In this document: piece after piece, positions 17,381-25,437 of the stretch | Position numbering within the stretch: the first letter of the stretch is position 1 | Layout: each line of letters begins with the position of its first letter | DNA from: Clostridia bacterium | Lineage (GTDB): Bacteria > Bacillota > Clostridia > Oscillospirales > CAG-272 | Direction of reading: 5' to 3' | DNA length: 62,108 bases | NCBI GenBank assembly: GCA_017387685.1 | Contig: JAFOEU010000112.1 | Location: 1-62,108, forward strand | Translations under genes and position numbers: made by a program | The notes under the pieces: generated by a model | Database searches by the model: none | What the model saw: the letters and a program-made list of their open reading frames with translations, nothing else | What the model was told of the DNA's origin: nothing

Positions 17381-17464
17381 AATAATGGAAAGTAAATTTT
17401 TTACGTTTCGACGCGACCGATCGGGTGCATTTTGCGATATATAGGGTGAAAGGAGGTCTTGCCT

Positions 17465-18022
17465 ATGAACGACAAAAGGATTATCGAGCTTTTCTTCGCG
17501 CGCGACGAAGAAGCTATAAAGGAAACGGAAAAGAAATACGGCAAGCTCTGCCGCTATATAGCGCAAAATTTTCTCGCCTCGCGAGAGGATGCGGAGGAGT
17601 GCGTCAATGATACTTGGCTCGCACTCTGGAACTCGATACCGCCCGACGAGCCCGATCCGCTTTCTGCATACATATCGGCGCGGACGAAAAATATCGCGAT
17701 CAGCAAATCGCGGGCAAACAACGCGTGGAAGCGCGGAGGCAACGTGCAGACCGTCAGCGACGAGATACTCTCACTGCTCTCCGACGGTCAGACGCTATCC
17801 GAATATTACGAATCGCGCCTTGCGGGCAAGGTGATCAACGATTTTATTGAAAAGCTGAGCAAAAGCGAGCGAAAAGTCTTCGTCCTGCGCTATTGGTACC
17901 GCGCGAGCGACAAAAGCATAATGGAGGAAACGGGATTTTCGCAGAGCAAGATCAAATCAATGCTCGCCCGCCTGCGCGCGCGGCTGGCAAAAGAACTCGA
18001 AAAGGAGGGGATCATAGTATGA
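17465..18022 (+). CDS. ECF-like sigma-70 family RNA polymerase sigma factor
   Basis: A 185-residue sigma factor. Region 2 is visible (REDAEECVNDTWLALWNSIP, then SAYISARTKNIAI). Region 4 at the C-terminus has SKSERKVFVLRYWY and the helix-turn-helix SQSKIKSMLARLRARL. The ATG at 17465 follows AAAGGAGG. The stop overlaps the start of the next gene by four bases (ATGA), a membrane protein with an anti-sigma-like N-terminus, so the two probably form a sigma/anti-sigma pair. Confidence 0.92.
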   Translation: MNDKRIIELFFARDEEAIKETEKKYGKLCRYIAQNFLASREDAEECVNDTWLALWNSIPPDEPDPLSAYISARTKNIAISKSRANNAWKRGGNVQTVSDEILSLLSDGQTLSEYYESRLAGKVINDFIEKLSKSERKVFVLRYWYRASDKSIMEETGFSQSKIKSMLARLRARLAKELEKEGIIV

Positions 18023-19578
18023 ACGGCAATTTCAAGGATTTAAGGCTGATCGAAGCCTTTGACTATATCGACCCGAAATACATCGCCGAGGTCGGCGAGA
18101 GTCTGAAACTGCGGTCGGTCGCCGAGCCGCAGAGCGCAACTTATACGAAACCCTCGCCATTTAAGTATTGGAAACAGTATGCCGCCCTCGTTGCTTGCGT
18201 GCTTCTGCTTTCAATGGCTTTTCCTGTCTTCGGCTATATCGCAGAGGTGATCAATTCCTATGCTTCGTCGGGAACGACCGTGGAAATCACCGAAGCCGAG
18301 ACCGAGCCGTATGACAGTTACGTTCTGACCGAGGGAGACCTCGCGCAGATCAACGAGGCATACCGAAAAGAAATTGATCTGCCCGCAACCGCAACTTATA
18401 AATTATTCGATTCGGTTGAAAGCGCGATGCGAAAAGAAAAATACCGCAACTATTACTTTGGAAAATACGGTGATACGATTGTTTTGTGGAACTCTGTCAG
18501 CATAGACGGACTTTGCTGCTTTGAGCTTGGCGGATATTCGTTTGATTTCTATACGGGAACGATGCTCTTTTTCAATAACGGTGTGCTTTATAAACAATCG
18601 GAAATTGAAGAAGCGGATATTCTCACCTCCGATGAGATAGATTATTTCTATGGGCTGTATGTTGACTATTATGTACCGTTCGCTTACGATCCTCATATTT
18701 GTCCCGAATTTACCGAAGGTATCGAGCTTCTTTCGGAGGCTGAAATGCGGAATATAAATAAGGCGTATGACACTTGGAAATTTGACATGTTATATCCCGG
18801 ACTTCTCGAGGAATTCAAAAAAGCTGCTGTAAAGAACACTGCGATAAATCCCGAAAAAGAAGCGGAAAAACAAGTGCGCGCAAGTATAGGATGTGATCCT
18901 CACAGATTTTTCCGAGAAAAGAATCTTGAAGAATACCGTTACTACGGAAAATTCGGAAATAAATACGTTCTTTTTGTCACGGATGAAAGAGAATTTTTGA
19001 CAACGCTGAGCGTTGCGGGACAGGAGATGATCTTCACAACGCTTATAAAGGATTTCGTTGTATATGCGGACGGCGAATTTACCGGTTTTGCGGAGGCTTA
19101 CGAGCGCGGAATGCTCACAGCAGATGACGTTGCGCTTGTATATCAAAGGCATCTTGCGTACAATGATTATCTGGATGATCTGAAAATAAAAGCCGACGAT
19201 TCTCTGCGCGACAAGCTGATTATTCACACTCCTACTTATAAGCCATCTCCCATTATTCTCCCCGAAGATGAAATACGCAGGGTAGTTTGGGATTATATAC
19301 AGCTAAAAGAGGTAAAAAATCCTTTGGAAGCTTCATGGAGTGTTCGGTGCTATGCCGCACGCTATTCAACGTATGCCGTTATGGTCGGCGGTCCGTTTAT
19401 GTATGCACAGATGGTTCGTACCGAAAGTGTTGCGGGATATACCTTCACTTTCTCCGACTGTCAGGTGATGTATATCTATAAAGACGGAGCTTTTTACCGC
19501 TTGGAAGAAGCGTACTCGCTCGGAATCGTTGACGAGGAGTTCATAGGCTCTATTATATGGGATCAAACCAAGTCTTAA
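18019..19578 (+). CDS. Membrane-anchored anti-sigma-like protein with three extracytoplasmic repeats
   Basis: A 519-residue single-pass membrane protein. Residues 1-53 are cytoplasmic and resemble clostridial anti-sigma N-termini (LIEAFDYIDPKYIAE). A membrane helix spans about 54-76. Outside the membrane I see three related repeats (about 136-212, 282-380 and 417-515), each with a GKYG/GKFG-type start, a G-x-x-F-x-F strand, an aromatic strand ending in a DG/NG turn, and an acidic (L/I)T(A/S)D-type end. The start overlaps the sigma gene by ATGA. It may sense an external cue and hold the sigma factor; this role is inferred from context. Confidence 0.78.
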   Translation: MNGNFKDLRLIEAFDYIDPKYIAEVGESLKLRSVAEPQSATYTKPSPFKYWKQYAALVACVLLLSMAFPVFGYIAEVINSYASSGTTVEITEAETEPYDSYVLTEGDLAQINEAYRKEIDLPATATYKLFDSVESAMRKEKYRNYYFGKYGDTIVLWNSVSIDGLCCFELGGYSFDFYTGTMLFFNNGVLYKQSEIEEADILTSDEIDYFYGLYVDYYVPFAYDPHICPEFTEGIELLSEAEMRNINKAYDTWKFDMLYPGLLEEFKKAAVKNTAINPEKEAEKQVRASIGCDPHRFFREKNLEEYRYYGKFGNKYVLFVTDEREFLTTLSVAGQEMIFTTLIKDFVVYADGEFTGFAEAYERGMLTADDVALVYQRHLAYNDYLDDLKIKADDSLRDKLIIHTPTYKPSPIILPEDEIRRVVWDYIQLKEVKNPLEASWSVRCYAARYSTYAVMVGGPFMYAQMVRTESVAGYTFTFSDCQVMYIYKDGAFYRLEEAYSLGIVDEEFIGSIIWDQTKS

Positions 19579-19584
19579 TTGTTT

Positions 19585-19620
19585 CGCCCCTCGGCGCTCC
19601 GCGCCGAGGGGCGGTTTTCT
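19585..19620 (+). terminator. Intrinsic terminator
   Basis: CGCCCCTCGGCGC / GCGCCGAGGGGCG with a 3-base loop, followed by GTTTTCTT, at the end of the sigma/anti-sigma operon. Confidence 0.92.
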
Positions 19621-19642
19621 TATTAAAATTTACAAACAAAGA

Positions 19643-19671
19643 TTGATTTTTTTCGTCTTTTATGCTACTAT
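19643..19671 (+). promoter_or_regulatory. Promoter of the GDPD lipoprotein pair
   Basis: TTGATT (19643-19648), 17-base spacer, TACTAT (19666-19671), 33 bases before the start codon. Confidence 0.5.
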
Positions 19672-19703
19672 ATAAGAAATTATCTTTTCGCGAGGAAAAT
19701 TCT

Positions 19704-21608
19704 ATGAAAAAAGTTACGCTTCTTCTCTCGCTTCTGCTTGCCGCGCTGATGATCCTCTCATCCTGCGACGGCGGTGAAAGCGACGTTACTACAACCCCGG
19801 AGGTAGTCGAAACCACCACTCCCGACGCGCCTCCCGTTGCCATCACCTCAGGCGGCACGACCGAATATAAGCTCATTCGCTCCGAGAAGTCTTCGAGCGT
19901 CGTCACAGATGCCTTTGTCCGTCTGCGAAACGTTTTCAGCGAAAAATACGGCGTAAAGATCGAGGTCAGCGACGACTTCATTATGCCTAATAAGGAAGCG
20001 CATCCTTACGAGATCGCGGTCGGAAAGGTCAACCGTGAGGAATCCGCTCAGGCGCTCGAGGGCGTCGGATATAACGATGCCGTTATCGCCTATATAGGCA
20101 ACCGTCTTATGATCACGGGACACAGCGACGAGGCGATAGTCCGCGCCGTTGATCTCTTTATCGAAAAATACCTCACCGAGGGCGAGCTTACCGTAAACTC
20201 CACCCTCCGCGCGGTTGAGGCGGCAGAATACGAAAAGCCCGGCGTTACCATCGGCGGCGTTCCGCTGACCGATTACGTCATCGTTTACGGCTCGAGCTAT
20301 AAGGATGCGGCTGCTGAGGTTGCAAACCGTCTCGGCGTTCTGACGGGTGCGGTCATTCGCACGCAGGGTGAAAAGGACACCCCCGCCGCACACGAGATCG
20401 CTATCGGTGCCGCTTCGCGCTTTGCTTCGAAGATCCCCGCCGAGCGTATCGACGATTTCTATATCTCCGAGGGCGGTGCGGGTGCGCATCTCTATATCAG
20501 CGCAAACAACAAGACCGCTGTCGAAATGGCTTGCTCGCGCCTCTGCAAGATGATCGCGGAGGGCGACAAGACCGAATACGCGATCTCCGATCTCATCCTT
20601 CACTACGAGCTCCCCGCATCGCGCGATTACGTAAACGATATCGAATCCCTCCCCCTCCATTGGGAGCTTGAATTCAATACCCCCGAATGGATGCTCGATT
20701 ACGATGAAAAATACGCCGCAAGTATGGATCCCGCGGGCAGACTTATGTCCTGCGCGCACCGCGGAGATATGGTCTACTACCCCGAAAACTCGATCGAGGG
20801 CATTATCAGCTCGATCATGATGGGCGCGGATATGGTCGAGATCGACCCCCGACTCACCAAGGACGGCGTTTTCATCCTTCTTCACGATGCAACCCTCACC
20901 CGCACCACCAACTTTGAGGAGATGGCGGGCAAAAACGGTCTTCCCAAGTCCGCTAACGTAGCCGATTGGACCTACGAGCAGCTTATGCAGCTCAATCTCA
21001 AAACGGGCACGGGCGGCGCAAGCGCAAAGCTGACCCCCTACAAGATTCCCACTCTCGACGAGGCTTTCAAGGTCTGCGCAAACCGCATCTTCATCCGTCT
21101 TGACGTAAAGGGTCCGACCGATGATACTCCCTTCTGGAATTTCGAAAAGGACATCTGGCCTCTTATGCAGAAGTATGAGAGCTATTCCAACGTCATCTAC
21201 ACCTGGCACAGCTGGTTCAAATCGAGCAACTACAGCCTGACCGACACATACCGCGCAAAGGCGCAGGAGCTTTCGGGCAAGCCCGGCATCGTCTTCATGG
21301 GTGATGCAAACAGCCTCTCCTCAAACAACAAGGTCATCAAGGCGCACGATTTTAACCCCGGAATTCGTCTTTTCGTCAACTTCGGCGACGTTGATTACAA
21401 GGAATATCTTAAAAACAACAAGGTGAAGCTCGATTCCTACAAGGGCAAGCTACGCACCTACGCCGACGTTCATAACGGCAACAACGAATCCCATGCGTTC
21501 TACGCCGAGCTCTACGAAGCAGGCATCAACTACCATCTCGTAAACAAGGCACTTTCGCTCTGTCAGTACATCGCCGCGAACTTCGAGGCAACAGAATACA
21601 CCAAATAA
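19704..21608 (+). CDS. GDPD-domain lipoprotein with two N-terminal modules
   Basis: A 634-residue predicted surface lipoprotein. Signal peptide and lipobox end at MILSSC, followed by a Thr/Pro linker. Two copies of a module precede the catalytic domain: about residues 45-130 and 180-280, each with a long helix and an (E/H)EIA(V/I)G strand. The C-terminal GDPD barrel carries SCAHRGDM (His352), MVEIDPR, and LLHDATLT. It should hydrolyse glycerophosphodiesters, perhaps from phospholipid or teichoic acid, outside the cell. The ATG at 19704 follows CGAGGAAAA. The gene is nine bases upstream of a close paralogue at 21618. Confidence 0.88.
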   Translation: MKKVTLLLSLLLAALMILSSCDGGESDVTTTPEVVETTTPDAPPVAITSGGTTEYKLIRSEKSSSVVTDAFVRLRNVFSEKYGVKIEVSDDFIMPNKEAHPYEIAVGKVNREESAQALEGVGYNDAVIAYIGNRLMITGHSDEAIVRAVDLFIEKYLTEGELTVNSTLRAVEAAEYEKPGVTIGGVPLTDYVIVYGSSYKDAAAEVANRLGVLTGAVIRTQGEKDTPAAHEIAIGAASRFASKIPAERIDDFYISEGGAGAHLYISANNKTAVEMACSRLCKMIAEGDKTEYAISDLILHYELPASRDYVNDIESLPLHWELEFNTPEWMLDYDEKYAASMDPAGRLMSCAHRGDMVYYPENSIEGIISSIMMGADMVEIDPRLTKDGVFILLHDATLTRTTNFEEMAGKNGLPKSANVADWTYEQLMQLNLKTGTGGASAKLTPYKIPTLDEAFKVCANRIFIRLDVKGPTDDTPFWNFEKDIWPLMQKYESYSNVIYTWHSWFKSSNYSLTDTYRAKAQELSGKPGIVFMGDANSLSSNNKVIKAHDFNPGIRLFVNFGDVDYKEYLKNNKVKLDSYKGKLRTYADVHNGNNESHAFYAELYEAGINYHLVNKALSLCQYIAANFEATEYTK

Positions 21609-21617
21609 GGACAAGCC

Positions 21618-23153
21618 ATGAAAAGAATCACTTCACTCATCCTCGCACTCATTATGCTCGCAGGTGCTCTTGCATCCTGCAATACTACCGAACCTACTGA
21701 AACCACCGAAGTCATCACCACCGAAGCACCCGCAACCGATGCGGCAACCGAGCCCGAAACCGAGCCCGACACCACCGTTCGTATCGGTGAAACGCCTCTC
21801 GCAGAATACACAGTTATTTACTTCGAGGGCTACGAAGTGACTGCGAAAGAGCTTGCGGCACGTCTTGGCGCTGTTTGCGGCGCAGAGCTTTCGGTCAAGC
21901 CCGCCGCTGAATCGACGGGCGATCACGAAATAACGATCGGTTGGAGCAAGCTCTCGTCAACTACCGCGGGATACGGCTTTGACGATTTCGGCGCCGTCAA
22001 ATCCGAGAACACCGACTTGATCTCGATCAACGGCGGTAGCACCTATGCAATCGACACTGCTTGCGCAAGATTCGCAAAGCTCTTCACAGCCGACAAGTAT
22101 CATTACGAATTCAGCGACGTTACCTTTACCTATACCCTCCCCGATCGTCAGGAATACATAAACGACTTCTCCAAGCTTGCGCTCCATTGGTCCTTCTACC
22201 ACGAAACTCCCGAATGGATGCTTGATTTTGACGAAAAATATGCAGCCTACAATACCCCGGACGGCAGACTTATGTCCTGCCTGCACCGCGGCGAGATGGT
22301 CTATTATCCCGAAAACTCCGCAGAGGGACTTATCAGCGCGATAATGCTCGGTGCGGATATGGTCGAGATCGACCCCCGCGTGACCAAGGACGGAGTTTTC
22401 GTTCTTCTCCACGACTCAACTCTCACAAGAACAACCGACTTCGCCGAAAAGGCGGGAAAAAACGGTCTTCCCGAGTCCCCCTACCTTACCGATTGGACCT
22501 ACGAGCAGCTTCAACAGCTCAACCTCAAGATGGGCACGGGCGGCGACGGCGCAGCTGTAACTCCCTACAAGATCCCCACCCTTGACGAGGCGATCAAGAT
22601 CTGCGCAAACCGCACCTTTATCCGTCTTGACGTTAAAGAGGATGCAAACGGCAAGATATTCTGGGAATTTGACCGCGACATCTGGCCTTTGCTTGAGAAA
22701 TACAAGGCTTACACCACAGTTATCGCAACCTGGCACGCTGCATTCAACAAGAGCGGATACGCATTCACCCGCGAGCTCCGCGAAAGAACCACCGCTCTCT
22801 GCGGCAAGCCAATCCTCAACTTTATGAAGAACGAGGCAAAGGCTGACCTCCTGACACGTACCATCAAGAGCTACGATCTCTCTTATATGATGCGTCTGAC
22901 CTGCAACTTCTCCGAGTACAGCTACAAGGACTTCCTCGCGGAGAACAAGACGAGATTTGAAGGCTTCGAGGGCAAGATCAGAATCTACGCCGACGTTCAT
23001 AACACCAACCCCGCCTACCCCGAAAACTGCGAATCCACCGCATTCTATGGGGAGCTTTACGACGTGGGAATCAACGTCCAGCTCGTTAACAAGGGCTTTA
23101 TGATGTGCAAGTATATCGCAGAGAATTTCTCTGCGACGGAGTATACCAAATAA
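21618..23153 (+). CDS. GDPD-domain lipoprotein, paralogue of the upstream gene
   Basis: A 511-residue lipoprotein with lipobox ALASC and a Thr/Glu/Pro linker, one N-terminal module (about residues 55-160, ending EITIGWSKLS), and a GDPD barrel with SCLHRGEM (His223), MVEIDPR and LLHDSTLT. From the sequence TPEWMLD(Y/F)DEKYAA onward it is closely similar to the preceding gene, so the pair arose by tandem duplication, with loss or gain of one N-terminal module. AAGGACAAGCC precedes the ATG. Transcription probably ends at 23163-23198. Confidence 0.88.
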   Translation: MKRITSLILALIMLAGALASCNTTEPTETTEVITTEAPATDAATEPETEPDTTVRIGETPLAEYTVIYFEGYEVTAKELAARLGAVCGAELSVKPAAESTGDHEITIGWSKLSSTTAGYGFDDFGAVKSENTDLISINGGSTYAIDTACARFAKLFTADKYHYEFSDVTFTYTLPDRQEYINDFSKLALHWSFYHETPEWMLDFDEKYAAYNTPDGRLMSCLHRGEMVYYPENSAEGLISAIMLGADMVEIDPRVTKDGVFVLLHDSTLTRTTDFAEKAGKNGLPESPYLTDWTYEQLQQLNLKMGTGGDGAAVTPYKIPTLDEAIKICANRTFIRLDVKEDANGKIFWEFDRDIWPLLEKYKAYTTVIATWHAAFNKSGYAFTRELRERTTALCGKPILNFMKNEAKADLLTRTIKSYDLSYMMRLTCNFSEYSYKDFLAENKTRFEGFEGKIRIYADVHNTNPAYPENCESTAFYGELYDVGINVQLVNKGFMMCKYIAENFSATEYTK

Positions 23154-23162
23154 ACAAAAAAC

Positions 23163-23198
23163 AATGCTTGGGGATTTCAGCTCCAAGCATCGTTTTTT
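23163..23198 (+). terminator. Intrinsic terminator
   Basis: The stem ATGCTTGGGG / CTCCAAGCAT is followed by CGTTTTTT, just after the second GDPD lipoprotein. Confidence 0.85.
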
Positions 23199-23208
23199 AG
23201 GAAAAGTA

Positions 23209-23237
23209 TTGACAAAACAGAAAAAAAGATGTATAAT
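23209..23237 (+). promoter_or_regulatory. Consensus promoter of the antitoxin RNA
   Basis: Perfect TTGACA (23209-23214), 17 bases, perfect TATAAT (23232-23237). It drives a short plus-strand RNA that opposes the toxin gene. Confidence 0.85.
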
Positions 23238-23243
23238 ATTAAC

Positions 23244-23327
23244 GTAGGAGCACCGATACGGTTGCTTCCTCGCTAAGTTAAAAAGATAACCGCACGATTT
23301 GGAAGTTTGGGCGGTTATCTTTTTTTA
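23244..23327 (+). ncRNA. Candidate antisense antitoxin RNA (RNA II-like)
   Basis: About 80 bases from the start expected for the promoter at 23209-23237 to the U-run after the hairpin AGATAACCGC / GCGGTTATCT. It is complementary to the 3' end of the toxin mRNA, including its stop codon and shared terminator. It carries the same elements GTAGGAG and GGTTGCTTCCT that appear in the 5' leader of the convergent toxin RNA. This is the layout of the par/Fst type I toxin-antitoxin locus, where RNA II pairs with RNA I at such repeats and blocks translation. Confidence 0.78.
23281..23327. terminator. Shared bidirectional terminator of the toxin-antitoxin locus
   Basis: The stem AAAAGATAACCGC / GCGGTTATCTTTT has a 17-base loop. 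It has U-runs in both directions and ends both the plus-strand antitoxin RNA and the minus-strand toxin RNA. Confidence 0.85.
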
Positions 23328-23407
23328 TTATAGATATCAATTACAAGACTGATGATTGCAACTAAAAGTGTGCAAAAAAGGAAAAGAGCTTCCCAAGTAA
23401 TGTACAT
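23315..23407 (-). CDS. Small hydrophobic type I toxin (holin-like/Fst-like)
   Basis: A 30-residue peptide starting MYITWEALFLF, with one membrane segment (about residues 8-25) and a basic end IYNKKR. It resembles the short holin-like toxins of Bacillota, which damage the membrane when expressed. The ATG at 23407 follows GGGAGGTGATGCCA; an alternative ATG two codons earlier overlaps this ribosome site. Its mRNA has a 5' leader of about 100 bases with an internal hairpin (GGAAGCC...GGCTTCC type) that could hide the ribosome site. The convergent antitoxin RNA overlaps its 3' end. The function is inferred from this architecture. Confidence 0.8.
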   Translation of the reverse strand: MYITWEALFLFCTLLVAIISLVIDIYNKKR

Positions 23408-23515
23408 TGGCATCACCTCCCTCTTTGTCGAGGAAGGCAAAAAGATTTCGGCTTCCTCTGAAACAAAGGAAGCAACCGCACCGTTATGGTACTCCTACGG
23501 GCTTGCGCCATCTAT

Positions 23516-23544
23516 ATTATATCACAGTCAAGAAAAATTGTCAA
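23516..23544 (-). promoter_or_regulatory. Consensus promoter of the toxin mRNA
   Basis: On the minus strand perfect TTGACA (23544-23539), 17 bases, perfect TATAAT (23521-23516). It gives an RNA of about 230 bases. Confidence 0.85.
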
Positions 23545-23567
23545 TTATAATTAATATAGAAAAAAGA

Positions 23568-23596
23568 TTGATTTTCAACCCCATCTGTGCTATAAT
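23568..23596 (+). promoter_or_regulatory. Promoter of the GH127 gene
   Basis: TTGATT (23568-23573), 17 bases, TATAAT (23591-23596), 33 bases before the start. Confidence 0.6.
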
Positions 23597-23628
23597 TAAC
23601 TCATATAAAAATTACGGAGGAATATGCC

Positions 23629-25437
23629 GTGACGAAATGGAATTTTTACACAACAAATGAAATAAAGCCCGAGGGATGGCTTCGCCGTCAGCTCGAGATT
23701 CAGGCAGAGTCCCTGGCGGGTAATCTTGATAAGGTCTGGCGCGACGTTCGCGACAGCGCGTGGATCGGCGGCGATGCTGAAGGTTGGGAGCGCGTGCCCT
23801 ATTGGCTCGATGGCTTCATCCCGCTTGCATATCTGCTCGAGGACGAGGACAAGATCGCCCGCGCGAAGAAGTACATTGATGCGATCCTTTCCTATCAGAA
23901 AGAAAGCGGATGGATCTGCCCCTGCGCCGAGGAAAACATTCCTACCTACGATTCGTGGGCGGTTCAGCTGATCTCAAAGGTTCTCGTCGTTTACTACGAA
24001 TGCTCGCGCGACGAGCGCATCCCCGATGCGCTCTACCGCGTTATGAAGAACTACCACGAACTGCTCTCCTCGGGTACGATCTCGCTCTTCAAGTGGGGAA
24101 AGGCGCGTTGGTTTGAGGCGTTTGTCGCAATAGATTTCCTCAAAAAACGCTATAATGAGGAATGGCTCTCCGACCTTGCGCGCATTCTGAAGGATCAGGG
24201 CACCGATTATCCCTCCCTCACAGATCGTTGGAAACGTCCGCTTGACAAGTGGACTTATGAAACTCACATCGTCAACCTCGCTATGATGCTGAAATACGAG
24301 GCTGTCAGCCACACACACCTCGGTGAGGAATATATCGATTCGGCAGAAAAGCTCTCAGAGGTTCTCCGCACCTACAACGGCACGCCCGTCGGACTTTTCA
24401 CGGGCGACGAATGCCTTTCGGGGCTTTCCCCGATTCAGGGCACGGAGCTCTGCGCCGTTGCCGAGCAGATGTACTCCTACGAGCATCTTTTCGCCGCAAC
24501 CGGCGACTTCAAGTGGGCTGAACGCCTCGAGGTACTTGCATTCAACGCCCTCCCCGCGACCATCAGCGACGATATGTGGACGCATCAGTACGATCAGCAG
24601 AGCAACCAGATCGCCTGCATCCGCTTCCCCGGCAAGGCGATATTCGGCACGAACAAGCGCGAGGCTCATCTTTTCGGACTCGAGCCCGAATACGGCTGCT
24701 GCACAGCAAACTTCGGTCAGGCTTGGCCGAAATTCGCCCTCTCCGCGTTTATGCGCTCGGGCGACGAGGTCATTTCGGTCGTTCCCGTGCCGTCATCTGT
24801 CAAAACCGACGCTTATTCTGTCGAGCTGAAAACGAATTATCCCTTCGAAAACTCTTTTGAATATACCGTCGAGGCGAAGGAAGACTTCAAGCTTCTCGTC
24901 CGCATCCCCTCCTTCGCGAAGGATCTCAAAGTAAACGGCAACGCCGCCTATGGCTCTATGCTCCTACTCCCCGTCAAAGCGGGCGAAAAGAAGATCTTTA
25001 ACATCGAATTTACCGCAAATCCCGAATTTTTCAACCGTCCGCATAATCTCGCAAGCGTCCGTTGCGGCTCGCTCGTCTTCTCGCTCCCCATCAAGTACGA
25101 AAAGAAGATGTACGAATACGAGAGAAACGGCGTTGAGCGCAAGTTCCCCTACTGCGATTACGAATACATCCCGAAGTCGGATTGGAACTACGCATTCTCC
25201 TCGCTTGAATTGAAGCTCAACAAAAAAGCCCTCTCCGATATTCCCTTCTCCTCCGAGCATCCGCCCGTAACGCTGACGGCAAAGATGAAGCAGATTCCTT
25301 GGGGACTTGCCGAACGTCACGAAAACGTCTGCGCCAAGGTGCCCGAATCACGTATTCCGATCTCGGATGAAACGGCGATCGAGCTCTATCCCTACGGCTG
25401 TGCAAAGCTCCGTATGACCGAAATGCCGATAATATGA
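23629..25437 (+). CDS. Beta-L-arabinofuranosidase, GH127 family
   Basis: A 602-residue glycoside hydrolase of the GH127 type, which removes beta-L-arabinofuranose from plant glycans. The (alpha/alpha)6 barrel fills the first two thirds. The zinc and nucleophile residues known in this family are present: Glu273 and Cys275 in TELCAVAEQ, and Cys357-Cys358 in YGCCTAN. A beta-sandwich follows. There is no signal peptide, so it acts inside the cell on imported oligosaccharides. Translation starts at GTG (23629), eight bases after GGAGG. Its stop overlaps the next start by ATGA. Confidence 0.9.
   Translation: MTKWNFYTTNEIKPEGWLRRQLEIQAESLAGNLDKVWRDVRDSAWIGGDAEGWERVPYWLDGFIPLAYLLEDEDKIARAKKYIDAILSYQKESGWICPCAEENIPTYDSWAVQLISKVLVVYYECSRDERIPDALYRVMKNYHELLSSGTISLFKWGKARWFEAFVAIDFLKKRYNEEWLSDLARILKDQGTDYPSLTDRWKRPLDKWTYETHIVNLAMMLKYEAVSHTHLGEEYIDSAEKLSEVLRTYNGTPVGLFTGDECLSGLSPIQGTELCAVAEQMYSYEHLFAATGDFKWAERLEVLAFNALPATISDDMWTHQYDQQSNQIACIRFPGKAIFGTNKREAHLFGLEPEYGCCTANFGQAWPKFALSAFMRSGDEVISVVPVPSSVKTDAYSVELKTNYPFENSFEYTVEAKEDFKLLVRIPSFAKDLKVNGNAAYGSMLLLPVKAGEKKIFNIEFTANPEFFNRPHNLASVRCGSLVFSLPIKYEKKMYEYERNGVERKFPYCDYEYIPKSDWNYAFSSLELKLNKKALSDIPFSSEHPPVTLTAKMKQIPWGLAERHENVCAKVPESRIPISDETAIELYPYGCAKLRMTEMPII

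Noticed and set aside
19848-21209. Open minus-strand frame of 453 codons
   Set aside because: Antisense to the GDPD lipoprotein; it also runs into the region of the signal peptide and has no features.
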